A stretch of DNA of 64,000 nucleotides from Phycisphaerae bacterium (GTDB lineage: Bacteria; Planctomycetota; Phycisphaerae; UBA1845; CAIVHJ01), in assembly GCA_022072405.1 (NCBI GenBank), contig JAJVHX010000001.1, positions 62,001 to 126,000 on the forward strand, written 5' to 3'. The notes beneath the pieces were generated by a model. The model searched no databases, was not told the origin of the DNA, and saw only the letters and a list, made by a program, of their open reading frames with translations. Position 1 is the first letter of the stretch. Each line of letters starts with the position of its first letter. Both the position numbers and the translations under genes were made by a program. Shown in pieces: positions 43,380 through 52,417 of the stretch.

Positions 43380-46300
43380 ATGGGTCGAGCAGAACAGCGG
43401 TCGACCGCCACTTCACGGCTTTGGGTCACGTTGTGTCTAACCACGATAACAGCCGTCAGCCTGATCGGGCTGACCAGTTGCTCTGGTTTCTCACCGGTGG
43501 GTTTCAGCAGCCCGGAAGTTGCCGACAATGTCGCTCCGGAACTGACCGTGGTGGAACCGAATGAGGATCTCGCGGTCAGCAGCGGTTCGTCATTCATCGT
43601 CCGCTGGACCGACACGGATCCGGACAGTGATGCGCTGATCGACATTGATCTGATTGAAGCGGACGGACCGAATCAGGTCAAAGTGGCTGGCGGAATTCGC
43701 GAGAATGACACTGTTGCAGACCTCTTTGTCGTTAATACACAGGACCTGGTACTGGGAACTTATTTCATTCGACTGACCATTGATGATGGGGTCAACTCTC
43801 CCGTGATTGTCTATGCCACGGATCCCGAGCAGGGAAATCGGGTTCAGGTGACCATTACGGGTATTGGCCAGGGGAATCCCAACGGCGCCCCGCGCGTCTA
43901 CGTCGTCAAGCCGGATGTAAATGCCGGTGTTTCGCAGAATGATCAGTTGTCCATTGTGGTTCGTCCGACTCCGATTCAACCGGGGCCGGTCGATCCAGGA
44001 ATTGCCTTCCATTATGATCCGGATGACGATCCGGTCGATATCACTTATCTGCTCGATCTGGACAATGACCCCAGTAATGACGACTGGGCTTCAGATGACG
44101 ACCCCGGCAACATTATCCTGGGGCGGGAACTGGTCGCCGCCGGACGTTTTGATGAACTAAATTTCCAACTGGTAGTGGATGTTCAGGAAATTCCCATTCG
44201 GCAGGATGGATTGCCCTACTACATTCGGGTAACCGCTACGGATGGTTTGAGTGTATCCCATTCCTACGCTTCCGGCCGATTGTATGTCCTGAAGCTGGTG
44301 GAAGGATCAGCCTCGAGTACGCCGACGAGTGTGGACCTGGGCAAAGTGGGTCGCACACTGATGGGTGCCCGCTTTCTCGGATTCAATCCCCTCGCCAACC
44401 TGGGTACCAAGATGACCACTGCCCAGGATATCGACAATGACGGGGCGGATGATATGGTGGTAGTGGCTCAGTTTGGTAATCCCCGGAATTTCGGAAATAT
44501 CGGTGAAATCTATCTGGTGTTCGGAACCCAGGGGCCGCGGTTCGGTGGTGATATCGCCATCAACAGTGTGGCTGATGATGACAATGATCTGGATGATGGT
44601 CCGGACGATCCCAATACTGCATTTAACCGTGTTCGCGGCGCGGTGATGCATCCGACCATCGACTATATTCCAGCTATTCTGGTCGATATTGAGGGCGTGA
44701 ATTATGACGACCGACGCATCGGATTTGCACCCCTGACCGCACCCTACACCTTAGGGATTACAGATGTTATCGCCATTCGCAGTGTAGGAACCGGCAGTAC
44801 CTTTGGTACCTGCGCTCTCCCCGAACTGTTGATTGGCATGCCCCATAATGAATATACCGGCAGTTCAAGAGACGATGACACCGGTGACAATCCGCCCGAA
44901 GGTGGTGCACCATTCTGTTATCCGGATGATTTGCCCAATAATTATGCTACAAGCGATCTGCCCTACGATCCTGATGATCCGACACTTGGCGGGAAATTTG
45001 TTGAAGACGGCTCAGTTATTGTGGAACATCGCGGTGGTTCAGTGGCCATGATCTATGGCGAAAACTTTATTGAAGGGACCGATGTTGAAGTGACCAGCGA
45101 TGGTATTCCCTGCAATAACAATATTACCCCTCCGACCCGGGTGATTGGATTAACGGAAGTGGGACATGGCATTGCTGGTTCGAGTGATCAGAGAAGATGG
45201 GGTGCCAAATTTAACGTGGCGATTTATGATTATCTGGGCGCCCAGGGTTTTCTGGATTACCCCTATGAAATACACCCGTTGAATGCCCATTACGGATATA
45301 GTGTCGGGGTCTTGCCAGATGTGGATTTGAACGGGGTGGATGAGGCGATCATTTCAGCTCCGCGTAATGAGATCGAGGTTGAGGAGTTACTGGCGGAGGG
45401 CGGTGAATCTCATCCCCATTTGACCTCCCGGTTGTCTACTTCCAATGTGACTATTTTCCTGGGTCAGGATTTTACCAATATTCCCTGTCCGGAAGATGGC
45501 TCCAGAGAAATTCCATTTTTATGGCGAGGATCCTGCGGAACTCCACCGGAACGGCGGTTCTTGGCGCGTACTTTAGCACCAGGTGGATTTACATCACCCA
45601 ATAATTCTCCGCTGGTAGGTCAGGGCTGGTTCCGCGTGCGTGGTGAAAAGCCCACGGATAAGCTAGGTTTTGCCGCCGGGGCAGCGGATTTCAATCTGGA
45701 CGGTCCGGCAGATTTGATGGCAGGGGCACCTTTTGCCGACCCACAGCTGGATACGGATAACAACGGATTCCCGGATACCAATCCGATCACGGATGCCGGT
45801 ACGGTCTATATCGTTTACCTGCGTTTTCCGTTTGGCAATACCGATCTGGCCGATGCCAACTTTCCCCAGTTCCGGCCGCCGATGCTGCGAATTTTCGGTG
45901 AGACGGTACGTGATCATCTCGGCTTGAAGCAACTGAGCTCCGGCGATGTTAACCGCGATAGCGTCCCTGATGTGGTTATTGCATCGCGGGATTACAACGG
46001 GCAGGGCCTGGTCGATAACGGTATGATCGCCATAGTCAACGGCGGTCAGAAAATCGACGGCGATCGCCAGGTCACCCAGATCGCCACTTCAGAGCTGCAT
46101 GGTACGATTTTCTATGGGACGAATGAAGGTGACTGGGCCGGCAATGACATCAGCGTGGGTGATTTTAACGGAGATGAGATTCCGGATATCATGATCTCCG
46201 CCCCGGGTGAGGTCGCTTTTCTGGCTGGTGAAGATAAACCGCGTAATGGTGTGGTTTATCTGATTTTCGGCGGGCAGCATCTGACGGATAAGGTGTTCAA

Positions 46301-46709
46301 CCTCAGCCAGGTGGGCACCGAGCAACTGCCGGGCATTCGTTTTGTAAGTCCCTATCAGGTGGGTACGCTTGATGCCCTGGAAGTGGATAAGCCGATCTTC
46401 GTACGGACCAACGATTGTGATCCGGTCAATGATATTGAATGCTATTGCAATCCGGAAATCGAGGAGAATTGCGTTTTGCTCGAAGAAGATGATGGTTCAA
46501 TCGCGCTTCGTTCCATCGACGATGCCAGCCCGGAGCGGGTCGGATTTGTTGGGGACACGAATGGCGACGGTTTTGATGATATTATGATCGGTAACCCGAC
46601 GGCGGATTTTGTCGATCCATCCTTTCCGGCGACCGGTCGTCGGCCCGATGCCGGCGAAGTCTATCTGATTTACGGAAATAACGTTGGGGCCAATACGCTG
46701 AATCAGTAG
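43380..46709 (+). CDS. Large FG-GAP repeat lipoprotein
   Basis: An 1109-residue protein. ATG 43380 has AAGGAG upstream, so the TTG at 43344 is not used. A signal peptide ends in a lipobox at about residue 34 (TAVSLIGLTSCSG). The N-terminal 250 residues include beta-sandwich-like segments (VVEPNEDLAVSSGSSFIVRW). From about residue 340 to the end are FG-GAP/integrin-alpha type repeats with calcium-binding DxDxDG loops: DIDNDGADDMVVVA, DVDLNGVDEAIISAP, DFNLDGPADLMAGAP, DVNRDSVPDVVIASR, DFNGDEIPDIMISAP and DTNGDGFDDIMIGNP. These fold into a beta-propeller. It is an outer-surface adhesin-like or enzyme-tether protein. Its function is unknown. A terminator follows at 46747. Confidence 0.82.
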   Translation: MGRAEQRSTATSRLWVTLCLTTITAVSLIGLTSCSGFSPVGFSSPEVADNVAPELTVVEPNEDLAVSSGSSFIVRWTDTDPDSDALIDIDLIEADGPNQVKVAGGIRENDTVADLFVVNTQDLVLGTYFIRLTIDDGVNSPVIVYATDPEQGNRVQVTITGIGQGNPNGAPRVYVVKPDVNAGVSQNDQLSIVVRPTPIQPGPVDPGIAFHYDPDDDPVDITYLLDLDNDPSNDDWASDDDPGNIILGRELVAAGRFDELNFQLVVDVQEIPIRQDGLPYYIRVTATDGLSVSHSYASGRLYVLKLVEGSASSTPTSVDLGKVGRTLMGARFLGFNPLANLGTKMTTAQDIDNDGADDMVVVAQFGNPRNFGNIGEIYLVFGTQGPRFGGDIAINSVADDDNDLDDGPDDPNTAFNRVRGAVMHPTIDYIPAILVDIEGVNYDDRRIGFAPLTAPYTLGITDVIAIRSVGTGSTFGTCALPELLIGMPHNEYTGSSRDDDTGDNPPEGGAPFCYPDDLPNNYATSDLPYDPDDPTLGGKFVEDGSVIVEHRGGSVAMIYGENFIEGTDVEVTSDGIPCNNNITPPTRVIGLTEVGHGIAGSSDQRRWGAKFNVAIYDYLGAQGFLDYPYEIHPLNAHYGYSVGVLPDVDLNGVDEAIISAPRNEIEVEELLAEGGESHPHLTSRLSTSNVTIFLGQDFTNIPCPEDGSREIPFLWRGSCGTPPERRFLARTLAPGGFTSPNNSPLVGQGWFRVRGEKPTDKLGFAAGAADFNLDGPADLMAGAPFADPQLDTDNNGFPDTNPITDAGTVYIVYLRFPFGNTDLADANFPQFRPPMLRIFGETVRDHLGLKQLSSGDVNRDSVPDVVIASRDYNGQGLVDNGMIAIVNGGQKIDGDRQVTQIATSELHGTIFYGTNEGDWAGNDISVGDFNGDEIPDIMISAPGEVAFLAGEDKPRNGVVYLIFGGQHLTDKVFNLSQVGTEQLPGIRFVSPYQVGTLDALEVDKPIFVRTNDCDPVNDIECYCNPEIEENCVLLEEDDGSIALRSIDDASPERVGFVGDTNGDGFDDIMIGNPTADFVDPSFPATGRRPDAGEVYLIYGNNVGANTLNQ

Positions 46710-46746
46710 CGGCTGAACGCGGTAATGAAATAATGATTGCTTATGT

Positions 46747-46778
46747 AAGCCCGGATCATCTTGATTCCGGGCTTTTTT
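46747..46778 (+). terminator. Rho-independent terminator
   Basis: AAGCCCGGA pairs with TCCGGGCTT over nine bases and runs into seven Ts. It ends the FG-GAP gene; its last bases touch the end of the minus-strand polyprenyl synthase gene. Confidence 0.9.
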
Positions 46779-47770
46779 TATCGTTGGCGGTGAATGGAAA
46801 AATCAGCCCACATCTGCAGTTGTTCGCGTGCTGGAGTGGGCGGCAGAGTCTGCAGCGCCAATTGGGCCTGAGTGATATGATTCCGGGCGGTCTGGCGAGT
46901 CTCCTGTAATGCTGCTTGCCAGGCGGACTCGATGTCGCAGGCCATCTGCTCGTTCGCGCCGGTCAACCAGGCTTGTATAGCTTCCCAGGCTGGCGGATCC
47001 GCATCCCGGCGGAAATGAATAACCGGCAGGGTGCATTTGCCCAGCCGTCGATCGCTGCCCAGCGATTTACCCACCACCACCGTGTTACCGGTCAGATCCA
47101 GCAGATCATCCATGATTTGAAAAGCGATGCCGACCTGTTCTCCGTACACATGCAAGGCCCGACACCACTCGACCGGACAATCGCTTAACGTGGCTGCCAG
47201 TTCTGTAGCAGCGGCGGTCAGGGCAGCGGTTTTTCGGCGGATGATTTCCAGGTACAGTTCCGGCGACAGCGACCATTGGCCTCGAGTGTGTACCTGTAAC
47301 AATTCTCCTTCACAGACCCGATTGGTACAGGCGGCCACCTGTCGCGCGACCGCCGGCTTGTCCAAACTACTGCACAGGTGATAAGCATGGCTGATCAGGT
47401 AATCACCCACCAGGACGGCGGTTTCGTTGCTGGTCATGCGGGCGATGGTCGGTTTATTGCGACGGATTTCCGCCTGATCAAGCACGTCATCATGGACCAG
47501 CGTCGCCAGATGGATCAGTTCCAGAACCGTGGCGAGTGTCAGATGCGCGTCACGTATGCCACCGCAGGCTTGAGCGGCGAGCAGGAGTAACGATGGCCGC
47601 AGCATCTTGCCCCCATAACCCTGAACATGAGCGCACAGTTCGTTAATGAGGGGCAGGTCGGAATATAATTCGCCCAGCAGCCGTTCCTCCACCGCTCGCA
47701 ATTCAGCAACGATAGGGGAATATAGCGCGGTCAGAGATAGGGTTGAGGTGAACATGGTGATATCAGTCAT
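46778..47770 (-). CDS. Polyprenyl diphosphate synthase
   Basis: A 330-residue trans-prenyltransferase. The first Asp-rich motif is LVHDDVLDQAEIRRNKP; the second is AFQIMDDLLDLTGN. Also present are GGKMLRPSLLLLAAQ (usually GGKRLRP) and ELIHLATLVHDD. Length and motif spacing are as in octaprenyl or heptaprenyl synthases that supply the quinone side chain. No clear ribosome site stands before the ATG; a second ATG lies 15 bases inside. Product length cannot be set by eye. It is not in an operon with quinone genes here. Confidence 0.9.
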   Translation of the reverse strand: MTDITMFTSTLSLTALYSPIVAELRAVEERLLGELYSDLPLINELCAHVQGYGGKMLRPSLLLLAAQACGGIRDAHLTLATVLELIHLATLVHDDVLDQAEIRRNKPTIARMTSNETAVLVGDYLISHAYHLCSSLDKPAVARQVAACTNRVCEGELLQVHTRGQWSLSPELYLEIIRRKTAALTAAATELAATLSDCPVEWCRALHVYGEQVGIAFQIMDDLLDLTGNTVVVGKSLGSDRRLGKCTLPVIHFRRDADPPAWEAIQAWLTGANEQMACDIESAWQAALQETRQTARNHITQAQLALQTLPPTPAREQLQMWADFSIHRQR

Positions 47771-48149
47771 TGGTCAATTATTATTTTTTCTCACTAAGAC
47801 TGAATATTTTACTGACCGGCCAATTCCGACTCTATTGCTTTCAATTATTTTGAAATAATCGTACTAATCCAGGAGCAGATTGGCAGTCGCAGGAATGAAA
47901 ATGGCAGCATAAATTAGTTATTAATTGATAGTACCGGATAGAAATCCAGTTTATGGCTGTTAGAATGAAATTGGAGTGAATGTTTATTGGACACGGCAGA
48001 TCGGTCTTATTCTACCGCGCCGTAGCGATAGGGCGAAAACCGGGCTTTGGTGGGCAGAATAATATTCCCGGTAAAATATTAAGATGTAGTCGTCGACCGG
48101 GTGCTGTTCAAGTTTGCCAAAAGCCCGGACGATAGATGCAGATGGTGTG
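47771..48149. other. AT-rich intergenic region, nothing recognised
   Basis: About 380 bases between divergent genes. AT-rich, with no clear terminator, repeat or RNA gene; promoters for both neighbours are likely in it. Confidence 0.4.
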
Positions 48150-48587
48150 ATGATGAGCTTTAAACCGACCCTTGCACTGCAACCAGCCGTTGTTGTGGCC
48201 TCTGCCACGGACAACTGGTCTGCCGGTCGAGTTCGGCGCATCTGGGTGTTGATGTCGGCCATCTGGCTGATGAATGGTTTTGATTTGATCATGACCCTGT
48301 CCGCCCATCAACAGGGCTTGCTGGTGGAATCCAATCCGGTGGCTCATGCCATCCTGCCGCATGGTCCGGTCGCCCTGGGCATCTTCAAGGTGGCGCTGGT
48401 TCTGGCGGGTTCGCTGATTTTTCTAAACTACCGCCGTCACCCGCTGGTTGAATATCTATCCTGGTTTCTGGTGGTGGTCTATCTGGGCGTCAGCTTCCGC
48501 TGGGTCGCCTGTTACAATCTGTATGACATCATCATGTCCCTGGAACAAGGCCAACCGATTACTCAGGCCATGATGGGCATGCTCTGA
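48150..48587 (+). CDS. DUF5658-like membrane protein
   Basis: A 145-residue protein with four helices: IWVLMSAIWLMNGFDLIMTL, GPVALGIFKVALVLAGSLIF, VEYLSWFLVVVYLGVSFRWV and a shorter one between. The opening helix with NGFDLIMTL...HQQGLLVESNPVAHAIL resembles the DUF5658 family, where an NP motif follows the first helix. No ribosome site is strong; ATG 48150 or 48153 is likely, since the longer frame from 48114 adds a polar stretch. Function unknown. Confidence 0.65.
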   Translation: MMSFKPTLALQPAVVVASATDNWSAGRVRRIWVLMSAIWLMNGFDLIMTLSAHQQGLLVESNPVAHAILPHGPVALGIFKVALVLAGSLIFLNYRRHPLVEYLSWFLVVVYLGVSFRWVACYNLYDIIMSLEQGQPITQAMMGML

Positions 48588-48737
48588 ATCGTCGGCCATC
48601 TCCCCGCTATTACCCTGCGTCATTCCGTTCGAGATCCTGTCTTGGCATGATCGTCGGCTGCCGCTATCCTCTGCTGCATTACTGGACTTGTTCGGGCTTA
48701 CGGGAAGTCGGATCTAGGCTGGTCAGGTGGTGAGTTA

Positions 48738-49553
48738 ATGCTGATCTGTTTATTGGTGTTGATCGGCTTGCTGACCGGCATACTCGGAGCCATGCTGGGA
48801 CTGGGTGGCAGTATTGTGTTGATTCCAGCTTTGAACCTGGCATTTGGACCGCGTCAGCATCTGCATCAGGCCGCCGCAATGATCATCAATTTTTTTGTTG
48901 TACTGCCCGCCACGTGGCAACATTTTCGTGCCGGGGTGGTATATGGCCGGTTGATTCGTGTTGCCCTGCCCATTACGGTCGTGGCGGTGCTGGCAGGGGT
49001 GCAACTCAGCGAAGCGCAAATCTTCAGCGGCACACAGCAAAAATATCTGACCGCTATTTTCGGGGTATTTATTCTGTTGGATATGCTCTATCAACTGGTG
49101 CGTTACTGGCAGAATCGACCGTTACCGCAGATCAGTGAAGAAGGACTGGCGGCGCTGAATTGCTGGCGGGCGGGCTTGATCATCGGTGTGCCGACTGGTT
49201 TGATCGGGGGCTTATTGGGAGTGGGCGGCGGATTGGTAGCCATTCCCCTGCAGCAGATTATTCTGCGTTTTCCCCTGCGGTTGGCGATCGGGAATTCGGT
49301 GGCGGTGATCTGCGGTACCAGCGTGGTCGGTGCGGTTTTCAAGAATATACATTGGTACCGTGATGCCACAGATTCCTGGGCGCTAGCCGATCAGCCGCTG
49401 ACGCTGGCGGGTGTGCTGATTATCCCCGCAGTAATCGGGAGTCTGATCGGTAGCCGGCTGACACATATACTGCCGATCCGTGTAGTCAGGCTATCTTTAA
49501 TCGTGGTATTAACGCTGGCGGGTGTTAGACAAATTGCCTATTTATGGGGTTGA
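48738..49553 (+). CDS. TauE/SafE-type sulfite exporter family permease
   Basis: A 271-residue polytopic protein with about eight helices and the family's two repeat halves. The first half has GLLTGILGAMLGLGGSIVL, the second IGVPTGLIGGLLGVGGGLVA, both with the typical Gly-rich GxGGG loop. A further motif IGNSVAVICGTSVVGA follows. The family exports sulfite, taurine-derived or other organic anions. It has no neighbour that tells the substrate. Confidence 0.88.
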   Translation: MLICLLVLIGLLTGILGAMLGLGGSIVLIPALNLAFGPRQHLHQAAAMIINFFVVLPATWQHFRAGVVYGRLIRVALPITVVAVLAGVQLSEAQIFSGTQQKYLTAIFGVFILLDMLYQLVRYWQNRPLPQISEEGLAALNCWRAGLIIGVPTGLIGGLLGVGGGLVAIPLQQIILRFPLRLAIGNSVAVICGTSVVGAVFKNIHWYRDATDSWALADQPLTLAGVLIIPAVIGSLIGSRLTHILPIRVVRLSLIVVLTLAGVRQIAYLWG

Positions 49554-49753
49554 ACCCCAGCATTTATCCGTCAGGTCATTTTCAGTTCTGGCAAGACAAT
49601 ATGTTGTATAAATTATTATATATTAATACGTTATAAATTTCCGTGAGTTTAGTGAGCACTTGTGAAAACTTATCATTTTACTTTTTATGATCCGCCGGTA
49701 GCATCATAGGGGGGAATCCTCAAAGAACTAACCGTAAGGATAAGTCGTATAGC

Positions 49754-50383
49754 ATGATGGAGATGGTGAAACAACGCAGTGATGAAGAGTTGCTGGCGGA
49801 GTACCTAGGCGGCCAGACTGACCGGTTTGAGCTGCTGGTACGCCGCTATGCGCAGGAGTTGTTTCACTTTGTCTATCGCTTGATCGGGCGGAGCGCCGCG
49901 GCTGAAGATATTGTGCAGGAAACATTCGTGCAGGTGCATCAGTCGGCAGCAACGTTCGATCCGCAGCGGAAATTCCGTCCCTGGATTTTCACCATCGCCG
50001 CGAACAAGGGCCGCGACCAGTTGCGAGCCCAGCAACGCCGGCCGGAGGTGCATCTGGAAGCGCTGGCGACCAGTGATGCGGAGCCTGGATCGATCATTGG
50101 CGAATTGCTGGGCGGCAGTCATGATCAGCCCACGCTACAGATGGAAACGGAAGAACAATCCTTTCAGATTCGCCAGCTGGTGGAATCGATGCCAGCCAAT
50201 CTGAAAGAAGTGCTGATACTGGGTTACTATCACGGTTTTGCTTATCAGGAAATTGCGGATATGTTGCAGGTGCCGCTCGGCACGGTCAAAAGCCGGTTAC
50301 ACACCGCCGTGACGACCTTCGGCCGACTGTACTCCGCCAGGTATCAGGAAGAACCACTGCTGCGTAACGACGAGAACGAGTGA
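49754..50383 (+). CDS. ECF-type RNA polymerase sigma factor (2)
   Basis: A 209-residue ECF sigma factor. Region 2 has FELLVRRYAQELFHFVYRL and AAEDIVQETFVQVHQS, then the FRPWIFTIAANKGRDQLR segment typical of the -10 helix. Region 4 has MPANLKEVLILGYYHGFAY then QEIADMLQVPLGTVKSRLH. The linker has about 40 variable residues. The next gene, nine bases downstream, encodes its probable anti-sigma partner with an unusual pseudopilin part. The upstream 200 bases are AT-rich and may carry its own promoter. Confidence 0.92.
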   Translation: MMEMVKQRSDEELLAEYLGGQTDRFELLVRRYAQELFHFVYRLIGRSAAAEDIVQETFVQVHQSAATFDPQRKFRPWIFTIAANKGRDQLRAQQRRPEVHLEALATSDAEPGSIIGELLGGSHDQPTLQMETEEQSFQIRQLVESMPANLKEVLILGYYHGFAYQEIADMLQVPLGTVKSRLHTAVTTFGRLYSARYQEEPLLRNDENE

Positions 50384-50392
50384 CGGGTTAAT

Positions 50393-51436
50393 ATGACGCC
50401 GAAGCCGAAAGAAATGGAAGATCACCTGCTGGCCTATCACATGGGCTGGTTGAGCCGGGCGGAAATGGAAGCGGTTGATCAGCAACTCGCCGCCGATCCG
50501 GACCTGGCCCGCCGCAGTGGCGAGCTGGGTAAAACCCTCGCTCCGCTGGAAAACTGGTCTGCTTTGCCGGCGGTGGATCAACTTGAACAAAGCATACTTG
50601 ATCGACTCAAGTTGGAACCCCAGGTGACGGCTGGTGTGGAATCGCTGCCCGCCTCGATTCGTATGGAACCGGTACCTGCCAGCTCCAGTCGTGTCCTGCG
50701 GTTCCCGTTCAGCCTGGTGGAAGTGCTGACGGCGGCGGCTTGTCTGGCTTTGATGGCTGCGGTGCTGGTCCCGGGAATGGCCCGGGCGGCGGCGATGGCC
50801 GACCGTTATCGTTGTGCTGACAATCTACGGACGATCGGGGTGGCCTTGGCGGGATATGGGTTCAATAATTTGGGGGCTTTGCCGTTTGCCGACATGCCGC
50901 GTCTGCCGGAGGATCTATCCCGCGATACCGCTCCGCCCTTTAATTGGCTGGATGATCGTTCCGCTGCGGTGCAACGACTGCACAACAGTCGCAATCGTTA
51001 CCTGCTGGTCTCGCAGAATTACGTTAATAATCTGGATCGGTTTGTCTGCCCGGCCGATGATCGGGCTATAGTGATGCAGTTCGAAGCCGGGCGGAGTTAT
51101 GCGGATTTCGCCGACCCGCGAAATTCCAGCTACGATTCTCAGATTGTACTCGGGCAGGCCCGCACCGCTGACACCCATCCACAACTGGTCGTCTATGCCG
51201 ATGCCAATCCGCTCTTTGACGATCGTGTGGTCTGGAATGATACGCCCGTGCTTAACTCGATGACCCATCAGCGACCCAGCGGGCAGAATGTCTTGCGCTG
51301 GGGCGGCGCGGTGGATTGGACCCAGAGTCCCAACGTCGGCGTGCAGAATGACAATATCTGGAAAGTCGGCCAGCAACGGCTTTATCAGGGTCATGAATTA
51401 CCCCAATCCGCTACCGATACCTTTCTGATCCCATAG
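50393..51436 (+). CDS. Anti-sigma-like protein fused to a pseudopilin-type segment
   Basis: A 347-residue protein. Residues about 1-55 are a cytoplasmic helical region (LLAYHMGWLSRAEMEAVDQQ, LAADPDLARRSGELGKTLAP) like the zinc-finger-free anti-sigma proteins that follow ECF genes. Residues about 100-130 read RFPFSLVEVLTAAACLALMA, very close to the FTLVELL helix of prepilins including a Glu at +5, though no Gly precedes the Phe. The rest is a pilin-like head (MADRYRCADNLRTIGVAL) ending in SGQNVLRWGGAVDW, similar to the DG-type end of such pilins. The arrangement suggests that sigma control is tied to a pilin-like sensor. It is a single uninterrupted frame. Confidence 0.65.
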   Translation: MTPKPKEMEDHLLAYHMGWLSRAEMEAVDQQLAADPDLARRSGELGKTLAPLENWSALPAVDQLEQSILDRLKLEPQVTAGVESLPASIRMEPVPASSSRVLRFPFSLVEVLTAAACLALMAAVLVPGMARAAAMADRYRCADNLRTIGVALAGYGFNNLGALPFADMPRLPEDLSRDTAPPFNWLDDRSAAVQRLHNSRNRYLLVSQNYVNNLDRFVCPADDRAIVMQFEAGRSYADFADPRNSSYDSQIVLGQARTADTHPQLVVYADANPLFDDRVVWNDTPVLNSMTHQRPSGQNVLRWGGAVDWTQSPNVGVQNDNIWKVGQQRLYQGHELPQSATDTFLIP

Positions 51437-51557
51437 GGCAAATTCAGTAAATATATTACGGCCGAGTGGACCAGTTTATTTACTGGGGAAAGATGATTTC
51501 ATCATTGGTCATTTTTCATTTACCAGGGCTGGATTCAAAATCACCAATTGGGGCTTC

Positions 51558-51580
51558 GCGCAGGCTAAAGCCCGCGGCTC
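51558..51580 (-). repeat. Dispersed GC-rich palindrome, copy 7
   Basis: GCGCAGGCTAAAGCCCGCGG then CTC, between the sigma/anti-sigma operon and the end of the convergent Crp/Fnr gene. Confidence 0.65.
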
Positions 51581-51600
51581 TTTGAATATTAAGACTGCTA

Positions 51601-52314
51601 CTATTCAAATTCGGCGGGGGGTGTGCCGTCGGCGATGGCCTGCAGCTTCTGCATCTGCAAGAGTTGAATTTTCTGATGATCGGGTAGCTCAATCGCGCCG
51701 ATATCCGCGAGCCGGCGGAGCGTGCGCGAAAGCGTTTCGCTGGTCAGGTTGAGGTGGTTGGCGAGATCTTTTTTGGACATGGGCAGAACCACGGTTTTAC
51801 TATCCACGCTTTCAGCGAAGCGCAGCAGATAACCGGCCAGTCGGCTGGTGGCGTCCCGCAACACCAGATCTTCAAGCAAGCCGACCAGTTGGCGGATCCA
51901 GAAAGTCATGCCGGTGAGCAGGTGACGGCAGAGATCGTGATGCTGGTTCAGCAGCGCCTGCACCTCGGGCATCGGCAGCAGTAGACAGCGACACTCTTCG
52001 ATGGCTTCGGCGCTTGCTGGGCAGGGGAAATGACCGATGGCGGCCACTTCGGCGAAGGTCATACCGACATCGGCGAAATGCAGGATGTGCTCCTTGCCGC
52101 TGGCGGCCAGTTTATAGACCCGCACCCGCCCCTCAGCCACAACATAGATTCCCGGACATTCCTCCCCTTCGCGAAAGATGATCGTTCCGGCGGGGTAACG
52201 GCGGAATTGTGCCAAGTCGGCCAGCGTCTCCAACCACTTGCCGGGCAGATTTTTAAATAACCAGCAGCGGATCAACAGTTCGCGGGCAGCAGTGGTTGTT
52301 TCAGAGCCGGTCAT
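51601..52314 (-). CDS. Crp/Fnr-family transcriptional regulator
   Basis: A 237-residue regulator. The cyclic-nucleotide-like beta-barrel is residues about 20-135 (YPAGTIIFREGEECPGIYVV, AEGRVRVYKLAASG). The C-terminal helix-turn-helix has KKDLANHLNLTSETLSRTLR; the E..SR of the recognition helix is that of FNR-type specificity for TTGAT-N4-ATCAA. The N-terminal four-Cys cluster of true FNR is absent, so it should be DNR- or HcpR-like and probably senses NO or redox state by other means. It is divergent from a 4Fe-4S protein and lies 14 bases from a perfect FNR-type box, which should also control its own promoter. Confidence 0.88.
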   Translation of the reverse strand: MTGSETTTAARELLIRCWLFKNLPGKWLETLADLAQFRRYPAGTIIFREGEECPGIYVVAEGRVRVYKLAASGKEHILHFADVGMTFAEVAAIGHFPCPASAEAIEECRCLLLPMPEVQALLNQHHDLCRHLLTGMTFWIRQLVGLLEDLVLRDATSRLAGYLLRFAESVDSKTVVLPMSKKDLANHLNLTSETLSRTLRRLADIGAIELPDHQKIQLLQMQKLQAIADGTPPAEFE

Positions 52315-52328
52315 TATTTCCTCACGGG

Positions 52329-52342
52329 TTGATCCAGATCAA
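52329..52342. promoter_or_regulatory. Perfect FNR/DNR-type operator
   Basis: TTGATCCAGATCAA is a perfect palindrome with the TTGAT-N4-ATCAA consensus of FNR-type regulators. It sits between the divergent Crp/Fnr gene (start 52314) and the 4Fe-4S gene (start 52418). If it activates at about -41.5, transcription would begin near 52377, ahead of the ATG at 52418 and behind that at 52349. Confidence 0.85.
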
Positions 52343-52417
52343 GGCAGTATGGCCGCAATTGTCCGAAACTTAGACGAGCAGAGCAAGAGGCTTTTTACGA
52401 ATGGACAGGATCAGAAT

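Noticed and set aside
49590-49640. Sigma-54 promoter (TGGCA near 49592)
   Set aside because: The TGGCA is not followed by the GC of a -12 box at the right distance.
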